Source: an uncultured Planctomycetaceae bacterium (GTDB lineage: Bacteria; Planctomycetota; Planctomycetia; Planctomycetales; Planctomycetaceae). Taken from it: a DNA stretch of 17,123 bases. Below are positions 9,339-16,452 of this stretch, piece after piece. A program made the translations under genes and the position numbers. Numbering within the stretch: position 1 is the stretch's first letter; each line of letters starts with the position of its first letter. The notes below the pieces were generated by a model. It was not told where the DNA came from. It was given only the letters and a program-made list of their open reading frames with translations, and ran no database searches. The stretch spans positions 1-17,123 of the forward strand of contig CAIXQV010000958.1 of assembly GCA_903921605.1 (NCBI GenBank), in the 5' to 3' direction.

Positions 9339-10778
9339 ATGGCCAGTGCCTCTGCAACGGAACCGGAACGACGATTGTTTGTGGTCGTGGCGACTGGGCA
9401 GAACGTCTCAAACCTGCCTCCGGTGCTGGAGCTGGCGCGAGACGGAGACCTGGTGCTCTGGATCGAAAGTCAGATGGCGGCTCAGCAGCAGTGGGCTGCG
9501 GGGGCTAAGCAGATCTTCGCGGCACTGGGACTCGAACAGCTTCCGCCGATCATCGCGGAGGAAATCAACGATCCGGTACAGATTACTCAGTTGTGTCAGG
9601 AAGTCGCGGAGCATTGGCGTGGGAAAGCGCGTCCGGTGCTGGTCACGAATGGCGGGACGAAGCTCACTCCGATCGGACTGATTGAAGCGTGGCGTGACCA
9701 GAACCCCGTCATTCTCTACGGAAATGACCGACCTGCCGAGCTGTGGACTTTTGCTTCGGGTCTGAACGCTTCGCCCGAACGTGTCCCCTATGCCAGTGAC
9801 CGGATGACTCTTCAGCGAATTCTGGCTGCGTCGCAGCACGTTATGCAGCCCGGTGAAGGCGTCTGCATCTGGCCGGAAGAATCTGCAAATGAGTTCTCCA
9901 GTGAGCCCTATGCTGTTGATCGTGACTATACGGCAGACCTTCATCGGTCTCATTTTCTGTGGAATCTGACAGACGAAACGGATGATGTCTCCGGCGTCTC
10001 GTACAAGAGCCTGATGGAACTGGATATTCAGGACCAGTGCAATCAATGGAAACGAAGCATGTTTCGCATCTTTCTGGCGGCCAACAAGACAAAGATCCAA
10101 ACTGGCCCCAGGCGAAATGATCTGAATTATCAACTGCAGTTTGTGACAGACTGTTTTCCGGAAGCCATGTGGGAACAGATCTTCCATTCCACTCTCAACC
10201 TGCATCGAGTGGCCTTGAAGCGAAAAGAAAAGGCTGCCAGAGAAATGCCCGTTGCGGCCATCGGACCTGCGTTTGAAAGAGCGGTAGCAAGTAGACTTCT
10301 GCTTTGGCTAAATGCCACATCTGGTGCTGGTGGATGTGTGCATTCCGCATGGAGTAACGTAAAAGTCCGCCGTGTCCGTGATCCGTTAACGATTGTGGCG
10401 GAGTTCGATTTGCTGATCGTTCTAAGAAACGGCATTCTGCTGCATCTGGAATGCAAATCCTTCAGACTGACGCAAAAAGACCTTGATGCCCGGATCACTA
10501 CACTGCATCGGACGGGGTCGCAGCTTGCCCAGATGGCAGTCTGTATCCCACTGTTCACAGAGTTTGCGATCGAGCCCTGGTTTCAGGCCTCACATGAACT
10601 GCGAAAACGCATAGAAGCTTCCGGATTCACCCGTTGCATTCCCCTGACACTGCTCAATCAACCGGAGAGTTATAGCCAGCCGATGGACAATGCAGTTGTC
10701 AGCAGCGATTGCCCCTCGTTTGAAGAGTCTCTGCAGAAATGGCTCTTACCATACACTCGTAGAGACACCGTGATGTGA
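9339..10778 (+). CDS. CARF plus PD-(D/E)xK nuclease, Card1/Can2-like (DUF1887)
   Basis: A probable cyclic-oligoadenylate-activated nuclease, the ancillary effector of this locus. I place the start at ATG 9339 (479 aa) because the longer frame from 9237 would overlap the previous gene by 79 nt and its first 34 residues look non-native; a weak GGAAAG sits 4 nt upstream. The N-terminal half (about 10-165) is a CARF/Rossmann fold: LFVVVATGQNVSNLPPVLEL, then the family motif TNGGTKLTPIGL at 103-114. The C-terminal half carries an E-D-ExK nuclease site: E313 in AFERAVASRL, D357 in AEFDLLIVL, and E371/K373 in HLECKS. Known Card1 and Can2 bind cA4 and cut DNA and/or RNA. About 140 residues lie between CARF and nuclease, making this longer than the characterised proteins of roughly 370-400 residues. 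The stop overlaps the next gene by 4 nt. Confidence 0.88.
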   Translation: MASASATEPERRLFVVVATGQNVSNLPPVLELARDGDLVLWIESQMAAQQQWAAGAKQIFAALGLEQLPPIIAEEINDPVQITQLCQEVAEHWRGKARPVLVTNGGTKLTPIGLIEAWRDQNPVILYGNDRPAELWTFASGLNASPERVPYASDRMTLQRILAASQHVMQPGEGVCIWPEESANEFSSEPYAVDRDYTADLHRSHFLWNLTDETDDVSGVSYKSLMELDIQDQCNQWKRSMFRIFLAANKTKIQTGPRRNDLNYQLQFVTDCFPEAMWEQIFHSTLNLHRVALKRKEKAAREMPVAAIGPAFERAVASRLLLWLNATSGAGGCVHSAWSNVKVRRVRDPLTIVAEFDLLIVLRNGILLHLECKSFRLTQKDLDARITTLHRTGSQLAQMAVCIPLFTEFAIEPWFQASHELRKRIEASGFTRCIPLTLLNQPESYSQPMDNAVVSSDCPSFEESLQKWLLPYTRRDTVM

Positions 10779-11137
10779 TTGAAGGAACCACTACTTTGCG
10801 CATCTGGAATCTGACACCCCACGCAATCGTCTATGACGACGGACTTCACCGTCAGGAGTTCCCCAGTGACGCTACGGTCCGCCTCTCGCAAAAGGAATCG
10901 ACCAGTGAACCGATCGGATTTTTGCAGACAGTTTGCACGACCTATGGACCGCCGGAAGGCCTTCCTGAAGCGATCGCGGCGGGCGATGTGCTGTTGGTCT
11001 CCAGCTTGGTCGCGGAGCACTGGCCGGAGATTCATCGCCTTGCGGACGTGATCGTGCTTGTCCCGGATACGGGACCCACATGTCGTAGAAGCTCAGACGG
11101 TCAGGTATCCTCAGTCTGCCGCTTCATACGCAAATGA
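10775..11137 (+). CDS. Small NLTPHxI-family protein coupled to the CARF nuclease; function unknown
   Basis: A 120-residue protein starting at GTG within a GTGA overlap with the stop of the nuclease gene; no internal ATG fits better, so the start is well supported. I recognise the family by its N-terminal RIWNLTPHAIVY, the central DVLLVSSLVAEHW (71-83) and the C-terminal VLVPDTGPTCRRSSDGQVSSV (95-115). Homologues are common as uncharacterised small genes in phages and bacterial accessory regions. The fold looks like a short alpha/beta domain with no signal peptide or membrane segment. It is not obviously one of the known ring nucleases (Crn2, Csx3, Csx15, Csx16, Csx20). Strict coupling to a CARF effector suggests a role linked to it, such as control of second messenger or nuclease toxicity, but this is inference. 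It is the last gene before leader 1. Confidence 0.8.
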   Translation: MIEGTTTLRIWNLTPHAIVYDDGLHRQEFPSDATVRLSQKESTSEPIGFLQTVCTTYGPPEGLPEAIAAGDVLLVSSLVAEHWPEIHRLADVIVLVPDTGPTCRRSSDGQVSSVCRFIRK

Positions 11138-11170
11138 TCGAAAACCGAAGGAAATCACATGATCACTCCG

Positions 11171-11368
11171 GTGTTTTTGCAGACCCCCTCAAAATGGCTC
11201 AAAAACGCCCTTGGGTCTGCAAAGTCGTAAGCTTTTTTGTGAATTGACTTTACGACAACACTGCCAAAATTTTCAAGGGGTGGACAAACGCTCGATGATT
11301 GACATTTCGCCCAGGGTCTGCAAAAGTTCGCCTAACGAGTTACGCAGCAACACTTTGCGAAAGGTGCT
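11171..11368 (+). promoter_or_regulatory. CRISPR leader of array 1
   Basis: An AT-richer 198-nt block abutting the first repeat. It is orthologous in layout to the leader of array 2 (16453-16650): the two align without a gap and about 151 of 198 positions match by hand count. Conserved parts are the two ends and AAGGGGTGGACAAACGCT near 11275-11292; the middle (about 11231-11270) is diverged. It contains TTGACA at 11299-11304, 70 nt before the repeat, a possible -35 box, though I see no good -10. The last 18 nt, CACTTTGCGAAAGGTGCT, are identical in both leaders and contain a short dyad. Expected roles are array transcription and the spacer integration site. Confidence 0.85.
11176..11324. promoter_or_regulatory. 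Three copies of an 11-bp motif in leader 1
   Basis: TTTGCAGACCC at 11176-11186 is the exact reverse complement of GGGTCTGCAAA at 11213-11223, 26 nt apart, and a second direct GGGTCTGCAAA lies at 11314-11324. The last copy ends 44 nt before the first repeat. The same three copies with the same spacing occur in leader 2. They may be binding sites for a host protein acting in array transcription or spacer integration, or the first pair may form a hairpin. Confidence 0.75.
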
Positions 11369-12358
11369 GTCGCATCGACTCAGGCCGCTTCAGGCCATTG
11401 AAACGACTCACGTTCTCTTGGAGGAGCGTCGCATAGGACTCGTCGCATCGACTCAGGCCGCTTCAGGCCATTGAAACGCAGCAAGAACTTCGAGGTCCTT
11501 CTTCATTTGCTCGAGTCGCATCGACTCAGGCCGCTTCAGGCCATTGAAACCGCCGAGTACGATCAATCCGAGGACAACACATGTCGCGTCGCATCGACTC
11601 AGGCCGCTTCAGGCCATTGAAACCCCGAGATAGACGACGACACAAGCAGACGTCGTCCTGGTCGCATCGACTCAGGCCGCTTCAGGCCATTGAAACTTTC
11701 GAGATGTCGGCTACGGTCCCTGTCTCCGCTGGCGTCGCATCGACTCAGGCCGCTTCAGGCCATTGAAACGTGACCGACACATGAGACGCCGTCGTCCTGA
11801 CGAAGAAGTCGCATCGACTCAGGCCGCTTCAGGCCATTGAAACACGGCGCTAAAGGTGTTCTGCCTATCCTCGAGGTACAGTCGCATCGACTCAGGCCGC
11901 TTCAGGCCATTGAAACTCACCAATCAGTAGTACCTGGTCACGTTTTCGGGTCGTCGCATCGACTCAGGCCGCTTCAGGCCATTGAAACCCGGCACCGAGC
12001 GCCACCAGAATCGCCACCACCACGTCGCATCGACTCAGGCCGCTTCAGGCCATTGAAACGCGCTCGCTTGCAGCTTGTCCACCTCGCTCGCCCGCTCGAG
12101 TCGCATCGACTCAGGCCGCTTCAGGCCATTGAAACCGGCGTAAACTACTTCAACGCCGGCTCCTCCGCTGCTGGTCGCATCGACTCAGGCCGCTTCAGGC
12201 CATTGAAACAAGGAAGGCGATCCCGACATATTGGGTGGTACTTAGCTGTCGCATCGACTCAGGCCGCTTCAGGCCATTGAAACATTTTTGCGAAGTTATT
12301 TCGCCCGGACAGCATGATAGATGTCGCATCGACTCAGGCCGCTTCAGGCCATTGAGTC
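11369..12358 (+). CRISPR. CRISPR array 1: 14 repeats of 36 bp, 13 spacers
   Basis: Repeats begin GTCGCATCGACTCAGG and end GGCCATTGAAAC. Starts are at 11369, 11442, 11515, 11588, 11661, 11734, 11808, 11881, 11953, 12024, 12100, 12174, 12248 and 12323. Spacers are 35-40 nt, mostly 37. The last repeat is degenerate: its final bases read ATTGAGTC instead of ATTGAAAC, marking the leader-distal end, so transcription is + strand. The last eight bases, ATTGAAAC, are a typical type III crRNA 5' tag. Bases 15-18 (GGCC) and 25-28 (GGCC) can pair around a 6-nt loop, placing the expected Cas6 cut right before the tag. No two spacers are identical. Confidence 0.98.
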
Positions 12359-12437
12359 TCAAGTTGCTGCACCGCCTGCATGCAGGAAAGGTTGCGTTGG
12401 CTAAAGCTGTTTCCAGAGGCTCAGCAAAGACGATGCG

Positions 12438-12478
12438 AACGGCTGTCGTGATTCCCACGGATCACGGCAGCCGTTTTT
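12438..12478 (+). terminator. Intrinsic terminator downstream of array 1
   Basis: The left arm 12438-12452 (AACGGCTGTCGTGAT) pairs with 12461-12475 (ATCACGGCAGCCGTT) with one G-T wobble in 15 bp and an 8-nt loop. It is followed by a T-run at 12474-12478. The strong stem and T-tract on the + strand fit Rho-independent termination of the pre-crRNA transcript, 80 nt after the last repeat. Confidence 0.85.
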
Positions 12479-12788
12479 CGCTTGGTCGGCACCATGGTCT
12501 GAATCCAGGCAGACAAAGGTCTTCAGGCTTTCTCAATGCAGGGCGTCGCGGGTTATTGTCAGACCTCGCTGCTATGGATTCGTCTCGTGGCTCGACGTTG
12601 AGCAGTGTCTCAAAATCGCTCGGTGGGCAGCGAAAACCTACGAACTCTCACAATCCCCAGAAATCTTTGCTCGAAGTGACATGTTTCGCAGCACTCGCGC
12701 ATGTTTCCTTTCAGAGCCCTTTCGAGATTCAAGATGCTGAAGCATCCGGCGATCGGGCAGTGTGTGTTCTGAAAGGTTTGGTGTTCAG
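12479..12788. other. Non-coding stretch between array 1 terminator and the coiled-coil gene
   Basis: About 310 nt with no convincing gene on either strand. A + frame that is open through here also runs through the CRISPR repeats, so it is artefactual, and nothing resembles cas2. A promoter for the following gene probably lies here, but I cannot point to clear -35 and -10 boxes. Confidence 0.6.
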
Positions 12789-13607
12789 ATGAAAGTGTTG
12801 ACAATCTCTCTGGCAGCGGGGTTCGGGCTTGCACTGGCGGCCTACCACATGGTGCCGGAAGTGCAGAAGAAGTTCCAGGAGTGGACCGTCGGGCGATCGC
12901 CGGTCGAGGAAGTGCAGGACGCTCTCAAAAGCCGCGCAGTGAACGTTCTGAAAGCCAGTGCTGTTCATCAGAAGCAAGTTGACCGACTGAGGCAGAAAGA
13001 AGCCGAAAAGTCTCAGGTTGGGAAGGCGAAGGGTGAGAACCTCAAGCAGATGGCGTTCCTGACTTCTGAGCTGCAGAAAAGCAGCCCCGGCGATGCTGTG
13101 CTCACAATCCACAGTGTGTCGATGCAAAGGGCTGATGTGGAACGGGATCTTGCAAAACTCGTTTTCGCAACAGAGGAACTTGCACAGCGGGAAGAATTGC
13201 TTGAGGAGCTCATCGCTCGTCTGATTGAAACGACGACTCAGGCTGCTGCAGATCTCGCCAAAGCCCGCGGCGACATGCTGGCGGCGGAAAACTGGCTGAA
13301 CGAAAAGAAAGCCGATCTCGCGCTGACGGAAGTGCGACGCTGGAGTGGCTCCATCGAAGATCCCCTGGTCCGCATTTCTCTGGGGGACGATGAATTGAAG
13401 GACGCCCAGCAGAAGCTGGAGCAGCAGATGATCGAGAACGGCGTTGACAGCACCTCACCGACAGAGTCAGGACGCCCGTGGAAAAGGTGGAGCGATGGTC
13501 ATGCGACATCCGCAGAGGAAATCCAGAGTCGAGCAAAGCAGTTGCTCGCTGGCGAATCTGCCAAGCCTGACAGCGCTCAGCTGACGTCAATGCCAGTCGA
13601 AGAATAG
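12789..13607 (+). CDS. Membrane-anchored coiled-coil protein of unknown function
   Basis: I do not recognise the family. From ATG 12789 the protein is 272 residues: one hydrophobic N-terminal helix (MKVLTISLAAGFGLALAAY) acting as a signal anchor, then a highly charged, Glu/Lys/Ala/Leu-rich body with heptad-like patterns over roughly residues 45-165 and again near 190-225, and a polar tail with RPWKRWSDGHATSAEE. No enzyme motif is seen. The ATG is preferred over a GTG 27 nt upstream because it puts the hydrophobic helix at the N-terminus; GAAAGG lies about 12 nt before it. It stands alone between array 1 and cas1, with 230 nt and a long hairpin before cas1. It may be a chance resident, or an accessory coupling the locus to the membrane. 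Many planctomycete-type genomes carry similar-looking coiled-coil proteins, which argues for caution. Confidence 0.72.
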   Translation: MKVLTISLAAGFGLALAAYHMVPEVQKKFQEWTVGRSPVEEVQDALKSRAVNVLKASAVHQKQVDRLRQKEAEKSQVGKAKGENLKQMAFLTSELQKSSPGDAVLTIHSVSMQRADVERDLAKLVFATEELAQREELLEELIARLIETTTQAAADLAKARGDMLAAENWLNEKKADLALTEVRRWSGSIEDPLVRISLGDDELKDAQQKLEQQMIENGVDSTSPTESGRPWKRWSDGHATSAEEIQSRAKQLLAGESAKPDSAQLTSMPVEE

Positions 13608-13650
13608 CCAACGCGGTACCTCAACAGTTGGCAACAACAGGGCACCGTTC

Positions 13651-13697
13651 GCCGCGACAGACAACAATCGGGATTCTATCCCGATGTCTGTCGCGGC
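13651..13697. terminator. Long hairpin between the coiled-coil gene and cas1
   Basis: GCCGCGACAGACA (13651-13663) pairs with TGTCTGTCGCGGC (13685-13697), and inside it ATCGGGAT (13667-13674) pairs with ATCCCGAT (13678-13685 region) around a 3-nt loop, with a small bulge at 13664-13666. It lies 43 nt after the stop codon, so a transcription end or mRNA 3' stabiliser is likely, although the downstream sequence is only pyrimidine-rich, not a clean T-run. Confidence 0.65.
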
Positions 13698-13837
13698 TCG
13701 GCCCCTTCTTCACGGTCCGGATTCCCTTGCCGTTCGGGTCATCTCTTACTTCTTTGTGCTGTCCCTGAGCAAAACAGGTTCAAACACGACTTTTTTCAGA
13801 ATGACGGTAACTCGGATCTTCTTCAGGAGACCTCTCG

Positions 13838-14887
13838 ATGTTCTTCCGAAAACGCAAGGTCGCTCATCAGTTAGCGGCGGAGCAAAGCGATTCACCGCGA
13901 GCGATTCCGGCAGCCATCACCGGAGCTGAAACCGCTCATCTGCGAGGCCCCGGATGTTTGAAAGTTGCATCCGCATTACTGCGGTGGGAACCCGTGGACG
14001 GACGAGCCCTCGTGCTTCATCCCAAGCGGCTGGGGCGAGTCTTTTTCTACGGTGCGGCAGACGTGACGGGAGCTGCCGTCCGGCTTCTTTGGAGGCACGC
14101 AATTCAAATCATCTTTCTGACACCGCAGGGGCATGAGATCCTTGGAAAGATCCAGCCTCAGAAGGAGACCAGTCAGCTCACGTGGCTGCAACACAAAGCT
14201 GCTCTCGATCCATCCTTCTCGCTGCGGCTTTCGAAGGAAGTTGTGGAACAGAAGATTGCCTCGACCATCGATACAGCGCGGTATTATCAGCGACAGGGCA
14301 AGTCCACTGGAATCGGCGAGCTGCTTCGAAAACTTGACGGTTTATCGTCATCTGTTTCGAGGCAGACATCTGTCGCCTCACTGCGTGGTATCGAAGGAAC
14401 GGCAGCATGTGCATGGTTTGATATGTTTCGTCAACTGCTCCCTGATGGTTGGACATTTCCCGGTCGACGCGCGAGACCTGCAACCGATTCGGTGAACAGC
14501 CTGTTGTCACTCGGCTACACTTTTCTTGTTTCTCGATGCCAGGTCATGCTGTCTGCGAACGACCTGGATCCGATGACCGGGTTTCTTCATGAGCGCCGCA
14601 GTGGTCGACCCTCGCTGGCCTGTGACCTGATGGAGCCTTATCGCATTTCTGTCATTGACCGTCTGGTGCTGGGGCTCCTGAGCTCCCGGCGGATTGCTCA
14701 CGATGCTTTTGAGAACGATGCCGCAGGTATCCGCCTGAAGCCTGAGGCGTTCCGACTCTATTTGAATGCCTTTGAAACAGAGTTCTCAATCGCAGCATCA
14801 GACAGCCCGTCAGAACGGATTCAGCGGCAGATCAACGACTGGATTCGGCAGTTTCGAAACGCTGCACCGAACGAACTGACTGATTGA
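13838..14887 (+). CDS. cas1: Cas1, CRISPR spacer integrase
   Basis: Cas1 is the metal-dependent integrase that joins new spacers at the leader end of the array, normally as a complex with Cas2. The protein is 349 residues; AGGAG at 13825-13829, 8 nt before the ATG, supports the start. The N-terminal beta domain covers about 35-110 (LVLHPKRLGRVFFYG, IIFLTPQGHEILG). The helical catalytic domain carries E186 in LRGIEGTAA, H251 in TGFLHERRSGRPSL, and D263/E266 in SLACDLMEPYR, so all metal ligands are present. The first 30 residues are a variable extension (MFFRKRKVAH onward). There is no fusion to Cas6 or RT. It is followed after 110 nt by the RT gene, with no cas2 between. Placement between two related arrays suggests it serves both. 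Confidence 0.96.
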   Translation: MFFRKRKVAHQLAAEQSDSPRAIPAAITGAETAHLRGPGCLKVASALLRWEPVDGRALVLHPKRLGRVFFYGAADVTGAAVRLLWRHAIQIIFLTPQGHEILGKIQPQKETSQLTWLQHKAALDPSFSLRLSKEVVEQKIASTIDTARYYQRQGKSTGIGELLRKLDGLSSSVSRQTSVASLRGIEGTAACAWFDMFRQLLPDGWTFPGRRARPATDSVNSLLSLGYTFLVSRCQVMLSANDLDPMTGFLHERRSGRPSLACDLMEPYRISVIDRLVLGLLSSRRIAHDAFENDAAGIRLKPEAFRLYLNAFETEFSIAASDSPSERIQRQINDWIRQFRNAAPNELTD

Positions 14888-14997
14888 CAGCCAGCAATCA
14901 ATACCACGCTCAGCAATTGACCAGTATCTGACATCATGTCGACGATTCTCGCCTTCAGGCTGCAGCAAGCCGCGGCCCCACACACAAAGGATGACCC

Positions 14998-16155
14998 ATG
15001 TGCCCGTTGATTCAAGCTGCGTCACGTTTGGACTGTCTAAACACGGCCTGGAAAATGGTGCGTGCCACCGGGGGCAGTGCCGGACGAGATGGGGTGACAA
15101 TTCAAGATTTCAAAAAACTGATGCCCGTCAAGCTGGAACAGATTTCGAAGCAGGTTGCGTCCGGAAACTGGCAGTTTCAGCGCCTGCGATCTGCCGTGAT
15201 TCCCAAAGAAAATGGGGAGTCAAGAAAGCTTGGTATTCCTTCCGTGGCAGATCGCATCGTACTTCAGGCCATTCGTCTGAACATCGAGCCGTTCTGTGAA
15301 AGCCAGTTTCACGATTCGTGCCACGCCTATCGCCCACGTCGTGGAGCAGAGACGGCCATTGATTCACTGGCTCAGGCAATGTCCAGTGGATTCGTTTTCG
15401 TTGCCGAGACCGACATTCGACACTTCTTTGACACAATCCGACATCAACATGTCATCGAAATGCTCCGGGAGCTCGCTCCAGAGTATTCGAGAAGCTGGCT
15501 GTTGCAGTCTGCTCTGAGAATCAACGCAGGCTTCTGGCCCACAAACAAAGGGCTGGCGCAGGGTTCTCCATTGTCACCACTTCTGGCCAACGTGGCATTG
15601 ATTCAGTTCGACCGAACTGTTTCGTCACACGGAGCGCGATTGATTCGTTATGCGGACGACATGCTGATGCTGGCAACAAGTCAGCAGAAAGCGGAGCAGA
15701 CTTTGAATCTGGCTTCAAAGACACTGCAGCCGATCGGGTTGTCGCTTCACCCGAAGAAGACACGCGTGCTTGATAGTCGTACGGAAGAGTTTGAGTTTCT
15801 GGGATTCCGATTTCAGCCAGACCGGGTTGCACCCACCACACAGAACTGGAACAGACTGCACGAGGAGATTCGTCGGCTATGTTCGGTTGATACGCAAATG
15901 GCCTGGAACGAGCGGATCGATCGCATCAATGGACTGCTGCGAAGCTTTGCGTGGTACTACCAGAAAGCCGACTGTGGTCGCATGCTTTGGAATCTTGATC
16001 ACTTTATCCGTGAGCAGATCAAAGGACTCTCGACCGTCACTGGCCAGCCAAAAGATTCCGTGCTTCAGAAACTGCTAACCGCATCGCAGCTCCGAGACGC
16101 TCGTTCTTCGGGACAGCCCAAACGATCGGGTCGCCGCTGGAACTCGTACGGTTAA
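14998..16155 (+). CDS. Reverse transcriptase, stand-alone CRISPR-associated (group II intron-like)
   Basis: A 385-residue RT of the group II intron-like lineage. AAAGGA at 14986-14991, 6 nt before ATG 14998, fixes the start. The RT blocks are in order: GGSAGRDGVTIQDF (25-38), VIPKENGESRKLGIPSVADRI split over 67-87, the first catalytic Asp D139 in ETDIRHFFD, KGLAQGSPLSPLLANV (184-199), YADD (218-221), LHPKKTRV (250-257) and EFLGFRF. A thumb-like helical C-terminus (about 285-385) follows; no HNH endonuclease domain is present. In type III loci, RTs next to or fused with Cas1 permit acquisition of spacers from RNA, established for the RT-Cas1 of Marinomonas mediterranea. Here it is a separate gene 110 nt after cas1. 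I found no group II intron RNA around it, so it looks domesticated. Confidence 0.93.
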   Translation: MCPLIQAASRLDCLNTAWKMVRATGGSAGRDGVTIQDFKKLMPVKLEQISKQVASGNWQFQRLRSAVIPKENGESRKLGIPSVADRIVLQAIRLNIEPFCESQFHDSCHAYRPRRGAETAIDSLAQAMSSGFVFVAETDIRHFFDTIRHQHVIEMLRELAPEYSRSWLLQSALRINAGFWPTNKGLAQGSPLSPLLANVALIQFDRTVSSHGARLIRYADDMLMLATSQQKAEQTLNLASKTLQPIGLSLHPKKTRVLDSRTEEFEFLGFRFQPDRVAPTTQNWNRLHEEIRRLCSVDTQMAWNERIDRINGLLRSFAWYYQKADCGRMLWNLDHFIREQIKGLSTVTGQPKDSVLQKLLTASQLRDARSSGQPKRSGRRWNSYG

Positions 16156-16171
16156 GTGCTGAGATGCGGTT

Positions 16172-16235
16172 CGTCATTCCCAGCGCAGGCGAGAACCCAG
16201 ACAACCCGTCATTCCCGCGCAGGCGGGAATCCAGA
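16172..16235. repeat. Two REP-like palindromic elements
   Basis: Two related units start 35 nt apart: 16172-16201 (CGTCATTCCCAGCGC..., degenerate) and 16207-16235 (CGTCATTCCCGCGC...). The second holds a perfect 8-bp stem, ATTCCCGC (16211-16218) and GCGGGAAT (16223-16230), with loop GCAG. The form resembles REP elements found in many proteobacteria and the neisserial dRS3 consensus (ATTCCC, 8 nt, GGGAAT). They may also end the cas1-RT transcript. Confidence 0.75.
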
Positions 16236-16452
16236 CTCCTCCTCAGTCCCGTCTCCGCGAGAGTAAAGTTCTATCCCAGGACGATGGTTTCACAACGCGG
16301 TAGTTTCCTGTTAGCGGTGAAACCGTTGATTAGATGAGCCCGCGTTTGATACTCTGCCTCATCTCGGAATGGCCGACGATCACGATCTCGAAAGTCGCTG
16401 TTTGGATGTCTGTCAAACGCCGGAAATTCATGGGGGAGTGAATGTGCACTAC
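16236..16452. other. Gene-poor stretch before leader 2
   Basis: No convincing gene. A short frame on the minus strand (33 codons from ATG 16431 down to 16330) has plausible composition but no ribosome binding site or family I recognise; it could be a decayed gene end. No cas2 or cas6 is detectable here. Confidence 0.5.

Noticed and set aside
9408..10205. 265-codon open frame on the minus strand
   Set aside because: It lies wholly inside the CARF nuclease gene, whose motifs are clear on the + strand. It shows no recognisable motif.
10775..11137. Identification of the small protein as Csx15, Csx16 or Csx20
   Set aside because: Its motifs (NLTPHAI, VLVPDTGP) do not match what I recall of those ring nuclease families.
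11428..11434. GTCGCAT inside spacer 1, matching the start of the repeat
   Set aside because: Seven bases only, with no further similarity to the repeat. Not a partial repeat.
11624..11807. Spacers 4 and 6 of array 1 share CGTCGTCCTG
   Set aside because: A 10-nt match at different offsets, in GC-rich spacers, is not enough to claim a shared target or duplication.
12762..12788. GTG start for the coiled-coil protein
   Set aside because: It would put nine polar residues before the membrane anchor. The ATG at 12789 gives a normal signal-anchor N-terminus.
12235..12792. Open + frame of about 185 codons covering the end of array 1 and the downstream gap; similar frames at 11837-12280 and 11581-11766
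   Set aside because: They translate CRISPR repeats and unrelated spacers, and change character with every spacer. They are by-products of a stop-free repeat.
14888..14997. Possible hidden cas2 between cas1 and RT, or at 12479-12788 and 16156-16452
   Set aside because: The first gap is too short for about 90 codons, and no frame in the others shows a Cas2 ferredoxin-like start or length.
16110..16175. CTCGTACGGTT at the RT 3' end resembling the end of a group II intron domain V
   Set aside because: The complementary first half (GAGCCGTA-type) and the domain V bulge and loop are absent, and no intron 5' end (GTGCG-type) is seen upstream. Treated as coincidence.
16330..16431. 33-codon minus-strand frame beginning MNFRRLTDIQ
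   Set aside because: The composition is plausible, but it is too short, has no ribosome binding site, and belongs to no family I can name. Mentioned only as a possible remnant.
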